This document shows positions 1-7,831 of a stretch of DNA of 33,604 nt, piece after piece (the first letter of the stretch is position 1; every line of letters begins with the position of its first letter). The DNA is taken from the NCBI GenBank assembly GCA_015056765.1, contig SVFQ01000023.1, positions 1 to 33,604 of the forward strand, given 5' to 3'. The notes beneath the pieces are model-generated. The model worked only from the letters and a program-made list of their open reading frames with translations, did no database searches and was not told the origin of the DNA. The stretch comes from Lachnospiraceae bacterium (GTDB lineage: Bacteria > Bacillota > Clostridia > Lachnospirales > Lachnospiraceae). A program made the translations under genes and the position numbers.

Positions 1-2
1 AC

Positions 3-75
3 GGGCCACTAGCTCAGTCGGTAGAGCACTTGACTTTTAATCAAGTTGTCTGGGGTTCGAATCCCCAGTGGCTCA
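3..75 (+). tRNA. tRNA-Lys (anticodon TTT)
   Basis: Complete 73-nt cloverleaf without encoded CCA. The 7-bp acceptor stem pairs GGGCCAC with GTGGCTC (one G-U pair), followed by discriminator A. The anticodon stem CTTGA/TCAAG encloses loop CTTTTAA, giving anticodon TTT for lysine. The T arm TGGGG/CCCCA carries the TTCGAAT loop. A terminator follows directly, so this is the last gene of its transcript; the promoter lies before the window. Confidence 0.97.
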
Positions 76-83
76 TTTTTACT

Positions 84-123
84 AGATCGTTGTACGGGAT
101 GATTCCAACAACGGTCTTTTTTT
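84..123 (+). terminator. Rho-independent terminator after tRNA-Lys
   Basis: Stem AGATCGTTGT (84-93) pairs with ACAACGGTCT (108-117) over 10 bp with one G-U pair, followed by a run of seven T. It separates the tRNA transcript from the L,D-transpeptidase gene. Confidence 0.85.
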
Positions 124-135
124 GAGGATATAATC

Positions 136-1542
136 ATGGCAGATGATCAGGTTAAAAAGAAAAGAAAGCTTTCAAAGACCGGAAAAATTGTCTTTTCCTG
201 CCTGGGATTACTTTGCCTATTTGCTCTTTATTCTGTTGGAATACTCTTTTTCCATACTCATTTTTTCCCAAATACAGTATTAAATCAGACCTATAATATT
301 TCTTGGAATACTACAGAGGAAGTGAAAAATCGTATTTTACAGCAAGCTGTAGGTTATGAAATGACGATTACACCAAGAGAAGGTAATCCAGAAGTTATCA
401 AAGGAACATCCATCGCTTTTGTTCCTACATTTGGACCTGATTTTGATGATATTGTAAAGAGTCAGGATTCCTTTCTTTGGATCAGAGAGATTTTCAGGCC
501 ACACTCTTTAAGTTATACAGAAAGTGGGAAATACGATGAGAATCAGTTAATGCAGGTATTAGACCAGCTTAACTGTCTTCATGATACAAAAGCACGTAAA
601 CCAAAGAATGCTTACATTTCTGAATATGATGCAGAAACGAATTCTTTTTCCATTGTGCCGGAAGACCTGGGTACTACAATTAATTACAAGAAGGCGTATG
701 CATATCTTGGGGACTGTCTAAAAGCCATGATGCGCCAGGTAGACTTGGAGCCTTGCTACACTTTGCCGGCTGTTAGAACAGATGACGAGACTCTTTGCGC
801 CACCCTTGATCACTTAAACCGTTATGTACAGACCGTTATTCAATACGATTGGAACGGTTCTCAAGTGGAATTAGATAGTTCTACCTTTGGCAGCTGGATT
901 CTCGTAAATGGTACAGAAATCAGTTATGATGAGGATGCTATTAGGAAATGGCTTTCCGAACAAGCTTATCAATACGATACTTACGGAAAAGAACGGCAGT
1001 ATACAACATTGGATGGTCGAGTGAAGTCTTTAAAAAATGGTGGATACGGTTGGCGTACGGACCGAAGTGCAGAATTAGAGGCCTTAGAGGAAGATATTCG
1101 ATCCGGAGAGACGATTTCAAAAGAGCCCATCTACTCTTATACTGCAATGCAAAAAGGCCAGGATGACATTGGAAATACATTTGTGGAGATCGATTTATCC
1201 AAACAACACTTGTATTTAGTGGAAGAAGGGGAAGTTATCTTCGAGTCGGATTTCGTTTCGGGTAATCTGTCAAATGGTAATGGTACACCTCCTGGACTGT
1301 TTGGTATTACTTACAAGGAAAGAAATGCAACATTAAAGGGTGCAAATTATACTTCAAAAGTTAGTTATTGGATGCCTTTCAATGGAAATATCGGCATGCA
1401 TGATGCCACTTGGAGAAGAGAATTTGGTGGAGATATTTATATTACCAGTGGTTCCCATGGCTGTATCAATTTACCCCTTTTATCTGCACAATTTATTTTT
1501 GACCATGTAGATAAAGGATATCCTGTGATTTGCTATTATTAA
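136..1542 (+). CDS. L,D-transpeptidase with N-terminal membrane anchor
   Basis: Probable peptidoglycan L,D-transpeptidase, forming 3-3 cross-links or attaching proteins to the wall from outside the membrane. The 468-aa protein has a basic N-terminus, one hydrophobic segment (about residues 17-42), a long extracellular middle region resembling the PG_binding_4 stalk of clostridial homologues, and a C-terminal YkuD domain. The catalytic signature SHGCINLP is visible with Cys443 as nucleophile and His441 next to it; an upstream GMHDA gives the other conserved His. A GAGGA sits about 9 bases before the ATG. It lies just upstream of an HD-domain gene, probably in the same transcript. The family is certain; the exact cross-linking role is inferred. 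Confidence 0.93.
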   Translation: MADDQVKKKRKLSKTGKIVFSCLGLLCLFALYSVGILFFHTHFFPNTVLNQTYNISWNTTEEVKNRILQQAVGYEMTITPREGNPEVIKGTSIAFVPTFGPDFDDIVKSQDSFLWIREIFRPHSLSYTESGKYDENQLMQVLDQLNCLHDTKARKPKNAYISEYDAETNSFSIVPEDLGTTINYKKAYAYLGDCLKAMMRQVDLEPCYTLPAVRTDDETLCATLDHLNRYVQTVIQYDWNGSQVELDSSTFGSWILVNGTEISYDEDAIRKWLSEQAYQYDTYGKERQYTTLDGRVKSLKNGGYGWRTDRSAELEALEEDIRSGETISKEPIYSYTAMQKGQDDIGNTFVEIDLSKQHLYLVEEGEVIFESDFVSGNLSNGNGTPPGLFGITYKERNATLKGANYTSKVSYWMPFNGNIGMHDATWRREFGGDIYITSGSHGCINLPLLSAQFIFDHVDKGYPVICYY

Positions 1543-1549
1543 TGGAAAA

Positions 1550-2068
1550 ATGCTACTAAAGAGAACGAAGAAGTTTTACGAACGTCAGAAAGAATTACAA
1601 AAAGAAATAGTGGAGTATGGCCAGGATATTCTTGAGGCAAAAGCTTTTCGAGAGTCCAAAAAGAACATGCAACATGGGACGGTTTCTGTTCAGGAGCATT
1701 CCATGTATGTGACCAGGGCGAGCCTTTTTATTGCGGAGGAACTGAAAATCCGGGTGAATAAAAGGGATTTGGTAAGAGGAGCTTTACTTCATGATTATTT
1801 TCAGTACGATTGGCATATCGGCCATCCGGATTTAGAGGGAAAACTGCATGGATTTAAACATCCTGAGATTGCACTGAAAAATGCGGAGAAAGAATTTCAA
1901 CTGACTGAAAAACAGAGGGACATCATTTCGCATCACATGTTTCCGCTGACCTTGAGACCACCTAAGTGCAAAGAGGCATGGGTGGTTACCATGGCGGACA
2001 AGTATTGTTCGTTACTGGAGACTTTTCATATGGTAAAAGGAATCAAATCTCGGTTACACAAGAAGTAA
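1550..2068 (+). CDS. HD-domain phosphohydrolase-like protein
   Basis: A 172-aa soluble protein with an HD-superfamily metal site: His50 (in EHSMYV), the His81-Asp82 doublet (LLHDY), then HGFKHPE and ISHHMFP further on, in the order seen in small HD hydrolases. The family usually hydrolyses phosphate esters of nucleotides or nucleotide second messengers; the substrate cannot be read from the sequence. The start lies 7 bases after the L,D-transpeptidase stop, so the two are probably cotranscribed and translationally coupled; no strong separate ribosome site is seen. A terminator directly after the stop closes this transcript. Confidence 0.85.
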   Translation: MLLKRTKKFYERQKELQKEIVEYGQDILEAKAFRESKKNMQHGTVSVQEHSMYVTRASLFIAEELKIRVNKRDLVRGALLHDYFQYDWHIGHPDLEGKLHGFKHPEIALKNAEKEFQLTEKQRDIISHHMFPLTLRPPKCKEAWVVTMADKYCSLLETFHMVKGIKSRLHKK

Positions 2069-2070
2069 AA

Positions 2071-2095
2071 AACTGCCTAAATAGGCAGTTTTTTT
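2071..2095 (+). terminator. Rho-independent terminator after the HD-domain gene
   Basis: Perfect 8-bp stem AACTGCCT/AGGCAGTT with loop AAAT, followed by a T run. It begins two bases after the HD-gene stop codon and ends the first coding transcript. Confidence 0.93.
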
Positions 2096-2123
2096 GGTAA
2101 TAGAAGTGCAAATATGGTAAACT
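2094..2123 (+). promoter_or_regulatory. Candidate promoter of the gmk-like/yaaR/holB operon
   Basis: TTGGTA (2094-2099), an 18-base spacer, then TAAACT (2118-2123) preceded by TGG, an extended -10. It follows the terminator directly and lies 28 bases before the next start codon. The elements are fair rather than consensus. Confidence 0.45.
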
Positions 2124-2151
2124 AAAAATAGCACACATTTGAAGGTGAACT

Positions 2152-2748
2152 ATGGCAAAAGTTGTTTATATCATGGGCAAAAGCTCCACTGGTAAAGATA
2201 CTGCATTTAAGAAATTAATGGAACAAAAGGAAATCCCTTTTGAAAGAATACCACTGTATACAACAAGACCCATTCGAGAAGGGGAACACGAAGGGGTAGA
2301 GTATCATTTTACAGATGAAGAGGGATATCAAAAGCTTCGTGATGCGGGCAAGATTGTAGAAGAAAGAACGTATAATACAGTACAGGGGTTATGGAGATAC
2401 TTTACGGTGATGGATAAGGAGATGCTCTCTTTACCCAAGAACTATCTGATGATTGGTACTCTGGAGTCCTATATGAAGACCAAAGAATTCATCGGTGAAG
2501 AGAATTTGATTCCTATCTACATTGAACTTGCAGATGTGGAACGTTTACAGAGAGCTCTAAATCGAGAAAAACAGCAGGAAGTACCGCAACTGGAAGAGAT
2601 GTGCCGAAGATTCTTGGCGGATGCGAAGGACTTTAGCGAAGAAAAAATACAGCAGGCTGGAATCACAAGACGTTTTTCAAATGATGCAATTGAAAACTGT
2701 TATCAGCAGATCATGGAGTATCTGAGAGAGGTTTTGGCATGGACATAA
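2152..2748 (+). CDS. Guanylate kinase-like P-loop protein
   Basis: A 198-aa protein of the guanylate kinase family. The P-loop is GKSSTGKD (residues 9-16), with Asp where most kinases have Ser/Thr after the Lys. The segment [20 protein letters not shown] is the nucleotide-monophosphate-binding region of Gmk (TTRxxRxxE...GxxYxF), so GMP or a GMP-like ligand is plausible. It occupies the place held by tmk upstream of yaaR-holB in Bacillus, and its last 10 bases overlap the yaaR start. It is probably not the sole essential Gmk, because such paralogues with GKD occur alongside a normal gmk in related clostridia. Family is secure; substrate is open. Confidence 0.8.
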   Translation: MAKVVYIMGKSSTGKDTAFKKLMEQKEIPFERIPLYTTRPIREGEHEGVEYHFTDEEGYQKLRDAGKIVEERTYNTVQGLWRYFTVMDKEMLSLPKNYLMIGTLESYMKTKEFIGEENLIPIYIELADVERLQRALNREKQQEVPQLEEMCRRFLADAKDFSEEKIQQAGITRRFSNDAIENCYQQIMEYLREVLAWT

Positions 2749-3179
2749 AAGTGAATCAAGTATCACAAGTCCCGCAACCTGTAAAGCCTCAAGAGGTGAA
2801 AACAGGGGACGATACATTTAAGTTTATGCTGGTAAGCAACATCGAAGAAAAAGAACTGCAGGCTCGTCTTGTCAGTATGATGGAAGAAATCACCATGCAG
2901 GGCAAAAAACTAGCCAAGCATAGAGACATTCGGGATATGAAGCAGTATCGTACGTTGATAAAAAGCTTCATGAATGAGATCGTGAATCATTCTCATCAGT
3001 TCTCCAGAGAGAACTTTTTAGACAGGAAAGGTAGACATAGAGTCTATGGAATTATTCGTCTCATCGATGAAAACCTGGATAAGTTGGCTCAGGCATTGGT
3101 GGAAGACGAACAGGATAATATAGATATTCTGAAATGTATCGGTGAAATTGAAGGATTGATTTTGGATATCTTTACCTAA
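2739..3179 (+). CDS. yaaR: YaaR family protein (DUF327)
   Basis: A 146-aa protein, mostly helical and charged, with the length and features of the DUF327/YaaR family: an N-terminal low-complexity leader, then a helical core containing [28 protein letters not shown] and a C-terminal EIEGLILDI. No enzymatic motif is visible and the family function is not established. Position supports the call: it overlaps the upstream kinase-like gene by 10 bases and lies 18 bases before holB, as in the Bacillus tmk-yaaQ-yaaR-holB order. Confidence 0.85.
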   Translation: MDIKVNQVSQVPQPVKPQEVKTGDDTFKFMLVSNIEEKELQARLVSMMEEITMQGKKLAKHRDIRDMKQYRTLIKSFMNEIVNHSHQFSRENFLDRKGRHRVYGIIRLIDENLDKLAQALVEDEQDNIDILKCIGEIEGLILDIFT

Positions 3180-3197
3180 TGGGAAAGAAGGACGAAA

Positions 3198-4187
3198 ATG
3201 AGTGGTTTTCAGGATATAATCGGGCAAAATCAAATAAAACAACATTTACAAAATGCCATTGAAAATCATAAGGTAAGTCATGCTTATATTATTCAGGGTG
3301 AGCGCTTTTCCGGTAAGGAGTTCATTGCAAGGATTTTTGCCAGGACTTTGCAATGTGAGAAAAAGGAAAAGGAACCATGCGAAACGTGCCATTCTTGTCT
3401 GCAGGCTCTTTCGGATAATCACCCGGATATTATATATGTGCAACATGAAAAGCCGGCTTCTATCGGCGTAGAAGAAATTCGTGAGCAGGTAGCGAATGAC
3501 ATCGATATTAAGCCCTATAGCAGCGATTACAAGATTTACATTATTCAAGAAGCAGAGAAAATGACAGTCGCTGCGCAGAATGCTCTTTTGAAAACTTTGG
3601 AAGAGCCACCTGCGTATGCCGTGATTATTTTGCTTGCAACCAGTGTAGAAACCTTATTGCCAACCATTCAAAGCAGGTGTGTTACGCTGTCTATGCAGCC
3701 GGTTCCTACTGAGGAATTGAAAAGCTACTTGATGAAGGAAATGCAGATTCCGGATTATCAAGCGGATATTTGCGTTGCTTTTGCCAGAGGTAATCTTGGT
3801 AGAGCAAAAATGCTGGCAGCCAGTGACGAGTTTAATAATATTCGTAGGGAAGCCCTTTCACTGTTGCATAATATTAAAAAAATGACGATGCCTGAAATCA
3901 TGCAGCGTGTAAAAAATGTGGAATCTTATAAGCTTCAGGTAGAAGATTTTTTGGATGTACTTTCGGTGTGGTACCGAGATGTGTTATTATTCAAAGCGAC
4001 TAATGATGTAAATCATTTGATTTTCCGAGATGAGATTCAGCATATTACTGCAGCATCGGATAACAGTGCTTACGAAGGCATTGAGACAATCTTGGACGCA
4101 TTGGAGACTGCTAAAGTCAGATTAAAGGCCAATGTGAAATTTGAATTGGTGATGGAGCTTTTATTCATAACAATTCAAGATAATTAA
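3198..4187 (+). CDS. holB: DNA polymerase III subunit delta'
   Basis: Clamp-loader delta' subunit of the replicative polymerase, 329 aa. The AAA+ domain begins with FQDIIGQNQIKQHL; the Walker A region reads GERFSGKE (34-41), with Glu where an ATP-hydrolysing subunit has Ser/Thr, as expected for the non-hydrolysing delta'. A four-Cys zinc module follows (Cys-x8-CETCHSC), then TLEEPP and the conserved IQSRC segment. The C-terminal helical collar domain is unremarkable. The ribosome site is GAAAGAAGG just before the ATG. It is flanked by yaaR and ricT, the conserved Firmicute order. The partner gamma/tau gene, dnaX, is in this window at 27977. Confidence 0.95.
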   Translation: MSGFQDIIGQNQIKQHLQNAIENHKVSHAYIIQGERFSGKEFIARIFARTLQCEKKEKEPCETCHSCLQALSDNHPDIIYVQHEKPASIGVEEIREQVANDIDIKPYSSDYKIYIIQEAEKMTVAAQNALLKTLEEPPAYAVIILLATSVETLLPTIQSRCVTLSMQPVPTEELKSYLMKEMQIPDYQADICVAFARGNLGRAKMLAASDEFNNIRREALSLLHNIKKMTMPEIMQRVKNVESYKLQVEDFLDVLSVWYRDVLLFKATNDVNHLIFRDEIQHITAASDNSAYEGIETILDALETAKVRLKANVKFELVMELLFITIQDN

Positions 4188-4214
4188 TTTGTGGTTGATA
4201 GATTTGGAGGAACT

Positions 4215-5324
4215 ATGACAAGAGTAATCGGAGTGAGTTTTAGGACAGCAGGGAAGATTTACTTCTTCAATCCGGGGGAACTCGAGATTAAAAAAGGCGA
4301 TCATGTAATCGTAGAGACCGCCAGAGGTATAGAGTATGGTCGCGTAGTAAGCGCGCCAACAGATGTAGAGGATGAAAAGGTTACACAGCCGTTAAAACCG
4401 GTGTTACGAGTTGCCACTCCTAAAGATGAGGAGCAGGAAGCAGCCAATAAAATAAAAGAAAAAGATGCATATAAGCTTTGTCAGGAAAAGATCTTCAATC
4501 GTGGTCTTGAGATGAAGTTAATTGATGCAGAGTATACCTTTGATAACAGCAAGATTTTGTTTTACTTTACCGCTGAAGGCAGAGTGGATTTCCGCGAGCT
4601 GGTAAAGGATTTAGCAAGTGTATTCAAAACGAGAATTGAGTTGCGTCAAATTGGCGTAAGAGATGAGACAAAGATTCTGGGTGGAATCGGTATTTGTGGT
4701 AGACAGTTATGCTGTCATACCTATTTATCTGATTTTGCGCCTGTTTCTATCAAAATGGCAAAAGAACAAAATCTTTCTCTGAATCCTACAAAGATTTCCG
4801 GCGTTTGTGGCAGACTGATGTGCTGCTTGGGTAACGAAGAGGAGACCTACGAGGAATTAAATCGTAACCTTCCAAAGGTTGGCGATTTTGTGACTGCAAA
4901 GGATGGCGAGAAGGGTCAGGTATCCAGCGTCAATGTGCTTCGTCAGACGGTTAAGGTTTTGGTGGAAGTAGACGATGAAAAAGAACTGAGAGAATTCCCG
5001 GTAGATGATCTTACTTTTGTTCGAAGAAAGAAAGGTAAACCTGCTGAATCAGTAGAAAAAGAGATTACAGAAGAAGTAGAGGCATTGCAGGATGATTTTG
5101 TAGAAACTGAAACCATGGTGGAAGTTACTACAGAGGAGATTGTAATCGAAGAGAAGCCTCAATCTGAGAAGAAACAGCAGGGTGACAATAAGCAGCAATC
5201 TGATCGTAAGCCAAAGCCACATTATAATAAAAACCGCAATCGCCGAAGAAATGACAATAATCGAAGAAATGGCGAGCGTGGTGAAAATGGACGTGGCGGC
5301 GATAAAGCGCCAAATAAGGACTAA
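4215..5324 (+). CDS. ricT: RicT (YaaT), PSP1-domain subunit of the RNase Y-associated complex
   Basis: A 369-aa PSP1-domain protein. In Bacillus RicT joins RicA and RicF in an Fe-S complex that modulates RNase Y processing of mRNAs, and affects sporulation and biofilm formation. The family Cys cluster is present: CGRQLCC, then about 40 residues later CGRLMCC, which supply Fe-S ligands. An in-frame GTG at 4191 exists, but TTTGGAGG at 4203-4210 is well spaced for the ATG at 4215, so that start is preferred. After the PSP1 core comes a long tail: a Glu-rich stretch, then a basic Asn/Arg/Gly-rich end of about 40 residues that looks disordered and RNA-binding. The Bacillus yabA gene is absent after it. 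Confidence 0.93.
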   Translation: MTRVIGVSFRTAGKIYFFNPGELEIKKGDHVIVETARGIEYGRVVSAPTDVEDEKVTQPLKPVLRVATPKDEEQEAANKIKEKDAYKLCQEKIFNRGLEMKLIDAEYTFDNSKILFYFTAEGRVDFRELVKDLASVFKTRIELRQIGVRDETKILGGIGICGRQLCCHTYLSDFAPVSIKMAKEQNLSLNPTKISGVCGRLMCCLGNEEETYEELNRNLPKVGDFVTAKDGEKGQVSSVNVLRQTVKVLVEVDDEKELREFPVDDLTFVRRKKGKPAESVEKEITEEVEALQDDFVETETMVEVTTEEIVIEEKPQSEKKQQGDNKQQSDRKPKPHYNKNRNRRRNDNNRRNGERGENGRGGDKAPNKD

Positions 5325-5329
5325 TACGA

Positions 5330-6070
5330 ATGAAGGAAGTAACGCTGAAAGAAGGGGAACGCATCGATGATTTAATGCGGAACGGATATGGGATCATCCA
5401 GGATCCCAATCGTTTTTGTTTTGGCATGGATGCAGTCCTTCTATCTGGATTTGCAGCAGCTGCTACCGGACAAAAAATGCTTGATTTAGGCACCGGTACC
5501 GGGATTATTCCATTATTGATGGAAGCCAAGACGCCGATAGCCCATTTGATAGGCTTGGAAGTACAGGAAGACAGCGCAGATATGGCCAGACGAAGTGTAG
5601 CACTGAATGGCCTGGAAGAGAAAATAGAAATTGTTACAGGGGATATCAAAGAAGCCGATCAGTTATTTCCAGCGGCTTCTTTTGACGTAATAACCTGTAA
5701 TCCCCCCTACATGATAGGGCAGCATGGGCTGCAGAATCCTACTTCGGCAAAGGCTATTGCCAGGCATGAGATTCTGTGTACCTTTGAGGATATTGCAGAG
5801 AAGACAGAGAAGCTGTTGAAGCCGGGAGGACATTTTTATTTGGTACACAGGCCGTTTCGGTTGGCTGAAATTATGTGTACTTTGCAAAAGTATCATTTAG
5901 AACCTAAGAGGATGCAGCTAGTTTATCCTTACGTGGATAAGGAACCCAATATGGTTTTATTGGAAGCCACCAGGGGCGGAAAGCCCAGGATGACCGTAGA
6001 GAAACCTCTGATAGTCTATGAGGCTCCGGGAAAATACATGCCGGAGATTTATGACATATACGGATATTGA
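5330..6070 (+). CDS. trmN6: tRNA1(Val) (adenine(37)-N6)-methyltransferase
   Basis: SAM-dependent methyltransferase of the TrmN6/YabB family, 246 aa, predicted to make N6-methyladenosine at position 37 of one tRNA-Val. Motif I is LDLGTGTGIIPLL (about residue 48), followed by an acidic GLEVQEDSADMA motif II and the N6-adenine signature NPPY in TCNPPYM. The N-terminus (ERIDDLMRNGYGIIQDP...FCFGMDAVLLSGF) is typical of the family. It starts 5 bases after the ricT stop and its TGA overlaps the rsmI start, so expression is operonic. The Bacillus order ricT-(yabA)-yabB-(yazA)-rsmI supports the assignment. Confidence 0.9.
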   Translation: MKEVTLKEGERIDDLMRNGYGIIQDPNRFCFGMDAVLLSGFAAAATGQKMLDLGTGTGIIPLLMEAKTPIAHLIGLEVQEDSADMARRSVALNGLEEKIEIVTGDIKEADQLFPAASFDVITCNPPYMIGQHGLQNPTSAKAIARHEILCTFEDIAEKTEKLLKPGGHFYLVHRPFRLAEIMCTLQKYHLEPKRMQLVYPYVDKEPNMVLLEATRGGKPRMTVEKPLIVYEAPGKYMPEIYDIYGY

Positions 6071-6933
6071 TGGAGAAAGAGAAACCGATGGCAGGCAAGT
6101 TATATCTATGTGCTACACCAATTGGAAATCTGGGGGATATGACACCCAGAGTGGTGGAGACACTGCAAATGGTGGATTTGATTGCAGCTGAGGATACGAG
6201 AAATAGTCTGAAGTTGATGACGCATTTTGATATCCATACGCCTATGACCAGCTACCATGAATACAACAAAGTGGAAAAAGCATATACCCTGATTGCAAAA
6301 ATGCAAGAGGGTCAAAACGTGGCTTTAATTACAGATGCGGGAACTCCTGCGATCTCGGATCCGGGAGAAGTGCTTGTAAAGTTTTGCCAAGAGGCAGGAA
6401 TCGTAGTGACAAGTTTGCCGGGACCGGCGGCATGTATTACGGCACTTACTTTATCAGGTCTTTCCACCAGAAGATTCTGTTTTGAAGGTTTTTTACCTCC
6501 GGATAAAAAGGAAAGACTGCAGATTCTGAGTGAGTTGGAGGAGGAAAGCAGGACCATAATCCTCTATGAAGCGCCCCATCATTTACGAACTACATTAGAT
6601 CTTCTGGTAGAGCATTTGGGCAATCGACGTATTACGGTATGCAAAGAGCTTACCAAGCGCTTTGAATCCGCTATTCCCATGACGCTTCATTCGGCAGTGG
6701 AATACTTTGAGGAGAATGAACCAAAGGGCGAATATGTGCTAGTGATAGAAGGCAAAAGCATAGAGGAGAAGGCCAAAGAAAAGCAAGAAAGCTTTTTGGA
6801 TATGTCCATCGAAGAACATATGCAGATTTACCTGGAGCAAGGCATGTCAGAAAAGGATGCCATGAAGGCTGTGGCAAAAGACCGCGGTGTCAGCAAAAGG
6901 GATATATATCAGGTTTTGCACGTGGAGAAGTAA
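6070..6933 (+). CDS. rsmI: 16S rRNA (cytidine(1402)-2'-O)-methyltransferase
   Basis: Methylates the 2'-hydroxyl of C1402 in the ribosomal decoding centre, 287 aa. The tetrapyrrole-methylase-type domain shows LYLCATPIGNLGDMTPR, LIAAEDTRNS, ALITDAGTPAISDPG and SLPGPAA, all RsmI hallmarks; the C-terminal segment (GMSEKDAMKAVAKDRGVSKR) is the usual small helical domain. The ATG at 6070 shares one base with the trmN6 stop. An in-frame ATG at 6088, 12 bases after a GGAG, would give a protein beginning MAGKLYLC and is equally possible. Last gene of the holB cluster; a strong new promoter follows. Confidence 0.94.
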   Translation: MEKEKPMAGKLYLCATPIGNLGDMTPRVVETLQMVDLIAAEDTRNSLKLMTHFDIHTPMTSYHEYNKVEKAYTLIAKMQEGQNVALITDAGTPAISDPGEVLVKFCQEAGIVVTSLPGPAACITALTLSGLSTRRFCFEGFLPPDKKERLQILSELEEESRTIILYEAPHHLRTTLDLLVEHLGNRRITVCKELTKRFESAIPMTLHSAVEYFEENEPKGEYVLVIEGKSIEEKAKEKQESFLDMSIEEHMQIYLEQGMSEKDAMKAVAKDRGVSKRDIYQVLHVEK

Positions 6934-6940
6934 TGCGTGT

Positions 6941-6969
6941 TTGACAATTTGAAATATGCTAACTATACT
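6941..6969 (+). promoter_or_regulatory. Consensus sigma-A promoter of acpP
   Basis: TTGACA (6941-6946), spacer of exactly 17 bases, TATACT (6964-6969). A leader of about 30 bases leads to AAAGGAGAG and the acpP start. This is one of the strongest promoters in the window, as expected for an abundant carrier protein. Confidence 0.85.
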
Positions 6970-7005
6970 CATTTTTAGTGAGGTATTATGTAAAGGAGAG
7001 AATAC

Positions 7006-7236
7006 ATGTTAGAGAAAATTGCAGCATTTATTGAAGAGCAGCTGGGTACTGTGAAAAAAGAAGATATTACTCCGGAGACATCTTTCAAAGATGATTTGGG
7101 TGCTGATTCTTTGGATTTATTAGAGCTTGTAATGAGCTGTGAACGTGAATACGGAATCGAGATTCCTACAAAGGATTTAGAGAACATCCACACAGTCGGA
7201 GATGTGATCGAATACATCGAAGCACAGGGCAAGTAA
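7006..7236 (+). CDS. acpP: Acyl carrier protein
   Basis: A 76-aa acidic helical protein carrying the growing acyl chain in type II fatty-acid synthesis. The phosphopantetheine site is in DDLGADSLDLLEL, with Ser35 as the attachment residue. The length and pattern match AcpP across the protein. It has its own consensus promoter and a terminator directly after it, so it is monocistronic here, away from the fab genes that usually accompany it. Confidence 0.96.
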   Translation: MLEKIAAFIEEQLGTVKKEDITPETSFKDDLGADSLDLLELVMSCEREYGIEIPTKDLENIHTVGDVIEYIEAQGK

Positions 7237-7245
7237 GAACTTCTG

Positions 7246-7279
7246 ACTACCATTTCTGAAAAGGAATGGTAGTTTTTTT
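7246..7279 (+). terminator. Rho-independent terminator after acpP
   Basis: ACTACCATT (7246-7254) pairs with AATGGTAGT (7265-7273), with two further inner pairs, followed by a T run to 7279. The next gene starts 14 bases later with a strong ribosome site, so some read-through probably feeds it. Confidence 0.92.
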
Positions 7280-7292
7280 ATAAGGAGGAGAA

Positions 7293-7724
7293 ATGGCAGA
7301 GTATTTATTATGGATTGGCATAGCGCTACTCATCATAGCCGCGTCGACTATCTTTATCGTGGTATATAGAAAACTTACTGAAAAGCGGGACCCTTATGCC
7401 GATATGGAGGGACAGGATTTTGAGTACTATTGTGCGGAACTCTTGCGAAGAAGAGGATTTCAAAGCGTAGAGGTGACAAAAGGCAGTGGAGATTTTGGCA
7501 TTGATATTCTGGCTGAAAAAGATGGGGTAAGCTATGGAATACAGTGCAAATGCTATGACGGCCCGGTGGGCGTACATGCAGTACAAGAGGCGTACGCCGG
7601 AAAAGACTACTATGACTTAATGGTTGGCGTGGTGATGACCAACCAGTATTTCACAGAGCCTGCTGTGAAGGCGGCAAAAAAACTCAAAATTATGCTATGG
7701 GATAGGGATTATATAGATATGTAA
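7293..7724 (+). CDS. Membrane-anchored Mrr-like restriction endonuclease-fold protein
   Basis: A 143-aa protein with one N-terminal membrane helix (about residues 4-24) and a cytoplasmic Mrr_cat-type PD-(D/E)xK domain. The core is visible: DFEYYCAELLRRRGF, then GSGDFGIDIL (catalytic Asp) and YGIQCKCY (the Q-x-K strand motif), ending in VGVVMTNQYFTEPA. These residues suggest an intact nuclease site. No methyltransferase or specificity subunit is nearby, so this is not a classical restriction-modification system; it may act on damaged or modified DNA, or on another nucleic acid near the membrane. It has an AAGGAGGAG ribosome site. Confidence 0.82.
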   Translation: MAEYLLWIGIALLIIAASTIFIVVYRKLTEKRDPYADMEGQDFEYYCAELLRRRGFQSVEVTKGSGDFGIDILAEKDGVSYGIQCKCYDGPVGVHAVQEAYAGKDYYDLMVGVVMTNQYFTEPAVKAAKKLKIMLWDRDYIDM

Positions 7725-7831
7725 AGCCTGTAAATACAAGGGGTTGGCATTGATTGCAGGTGCTATCTATGGTATTCTAAGAAGTGCAATATTTTTGAAT
7801 CGCCTCATTCGGCGATAGAAAGTGAGAGAAC

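Noticed and set aside
5128..5649. 173-codon open frame on the minus strand over ricT/trmN6
   Set aside because: It lies opposite two well-supported genes, its protein has no family features, and there is no ribosome site.
7725..7831. T-box riboswitch before metG
   Set aside because: The leader is only about 107 bases, with a small hairpin but no T-box sequence or terminator.
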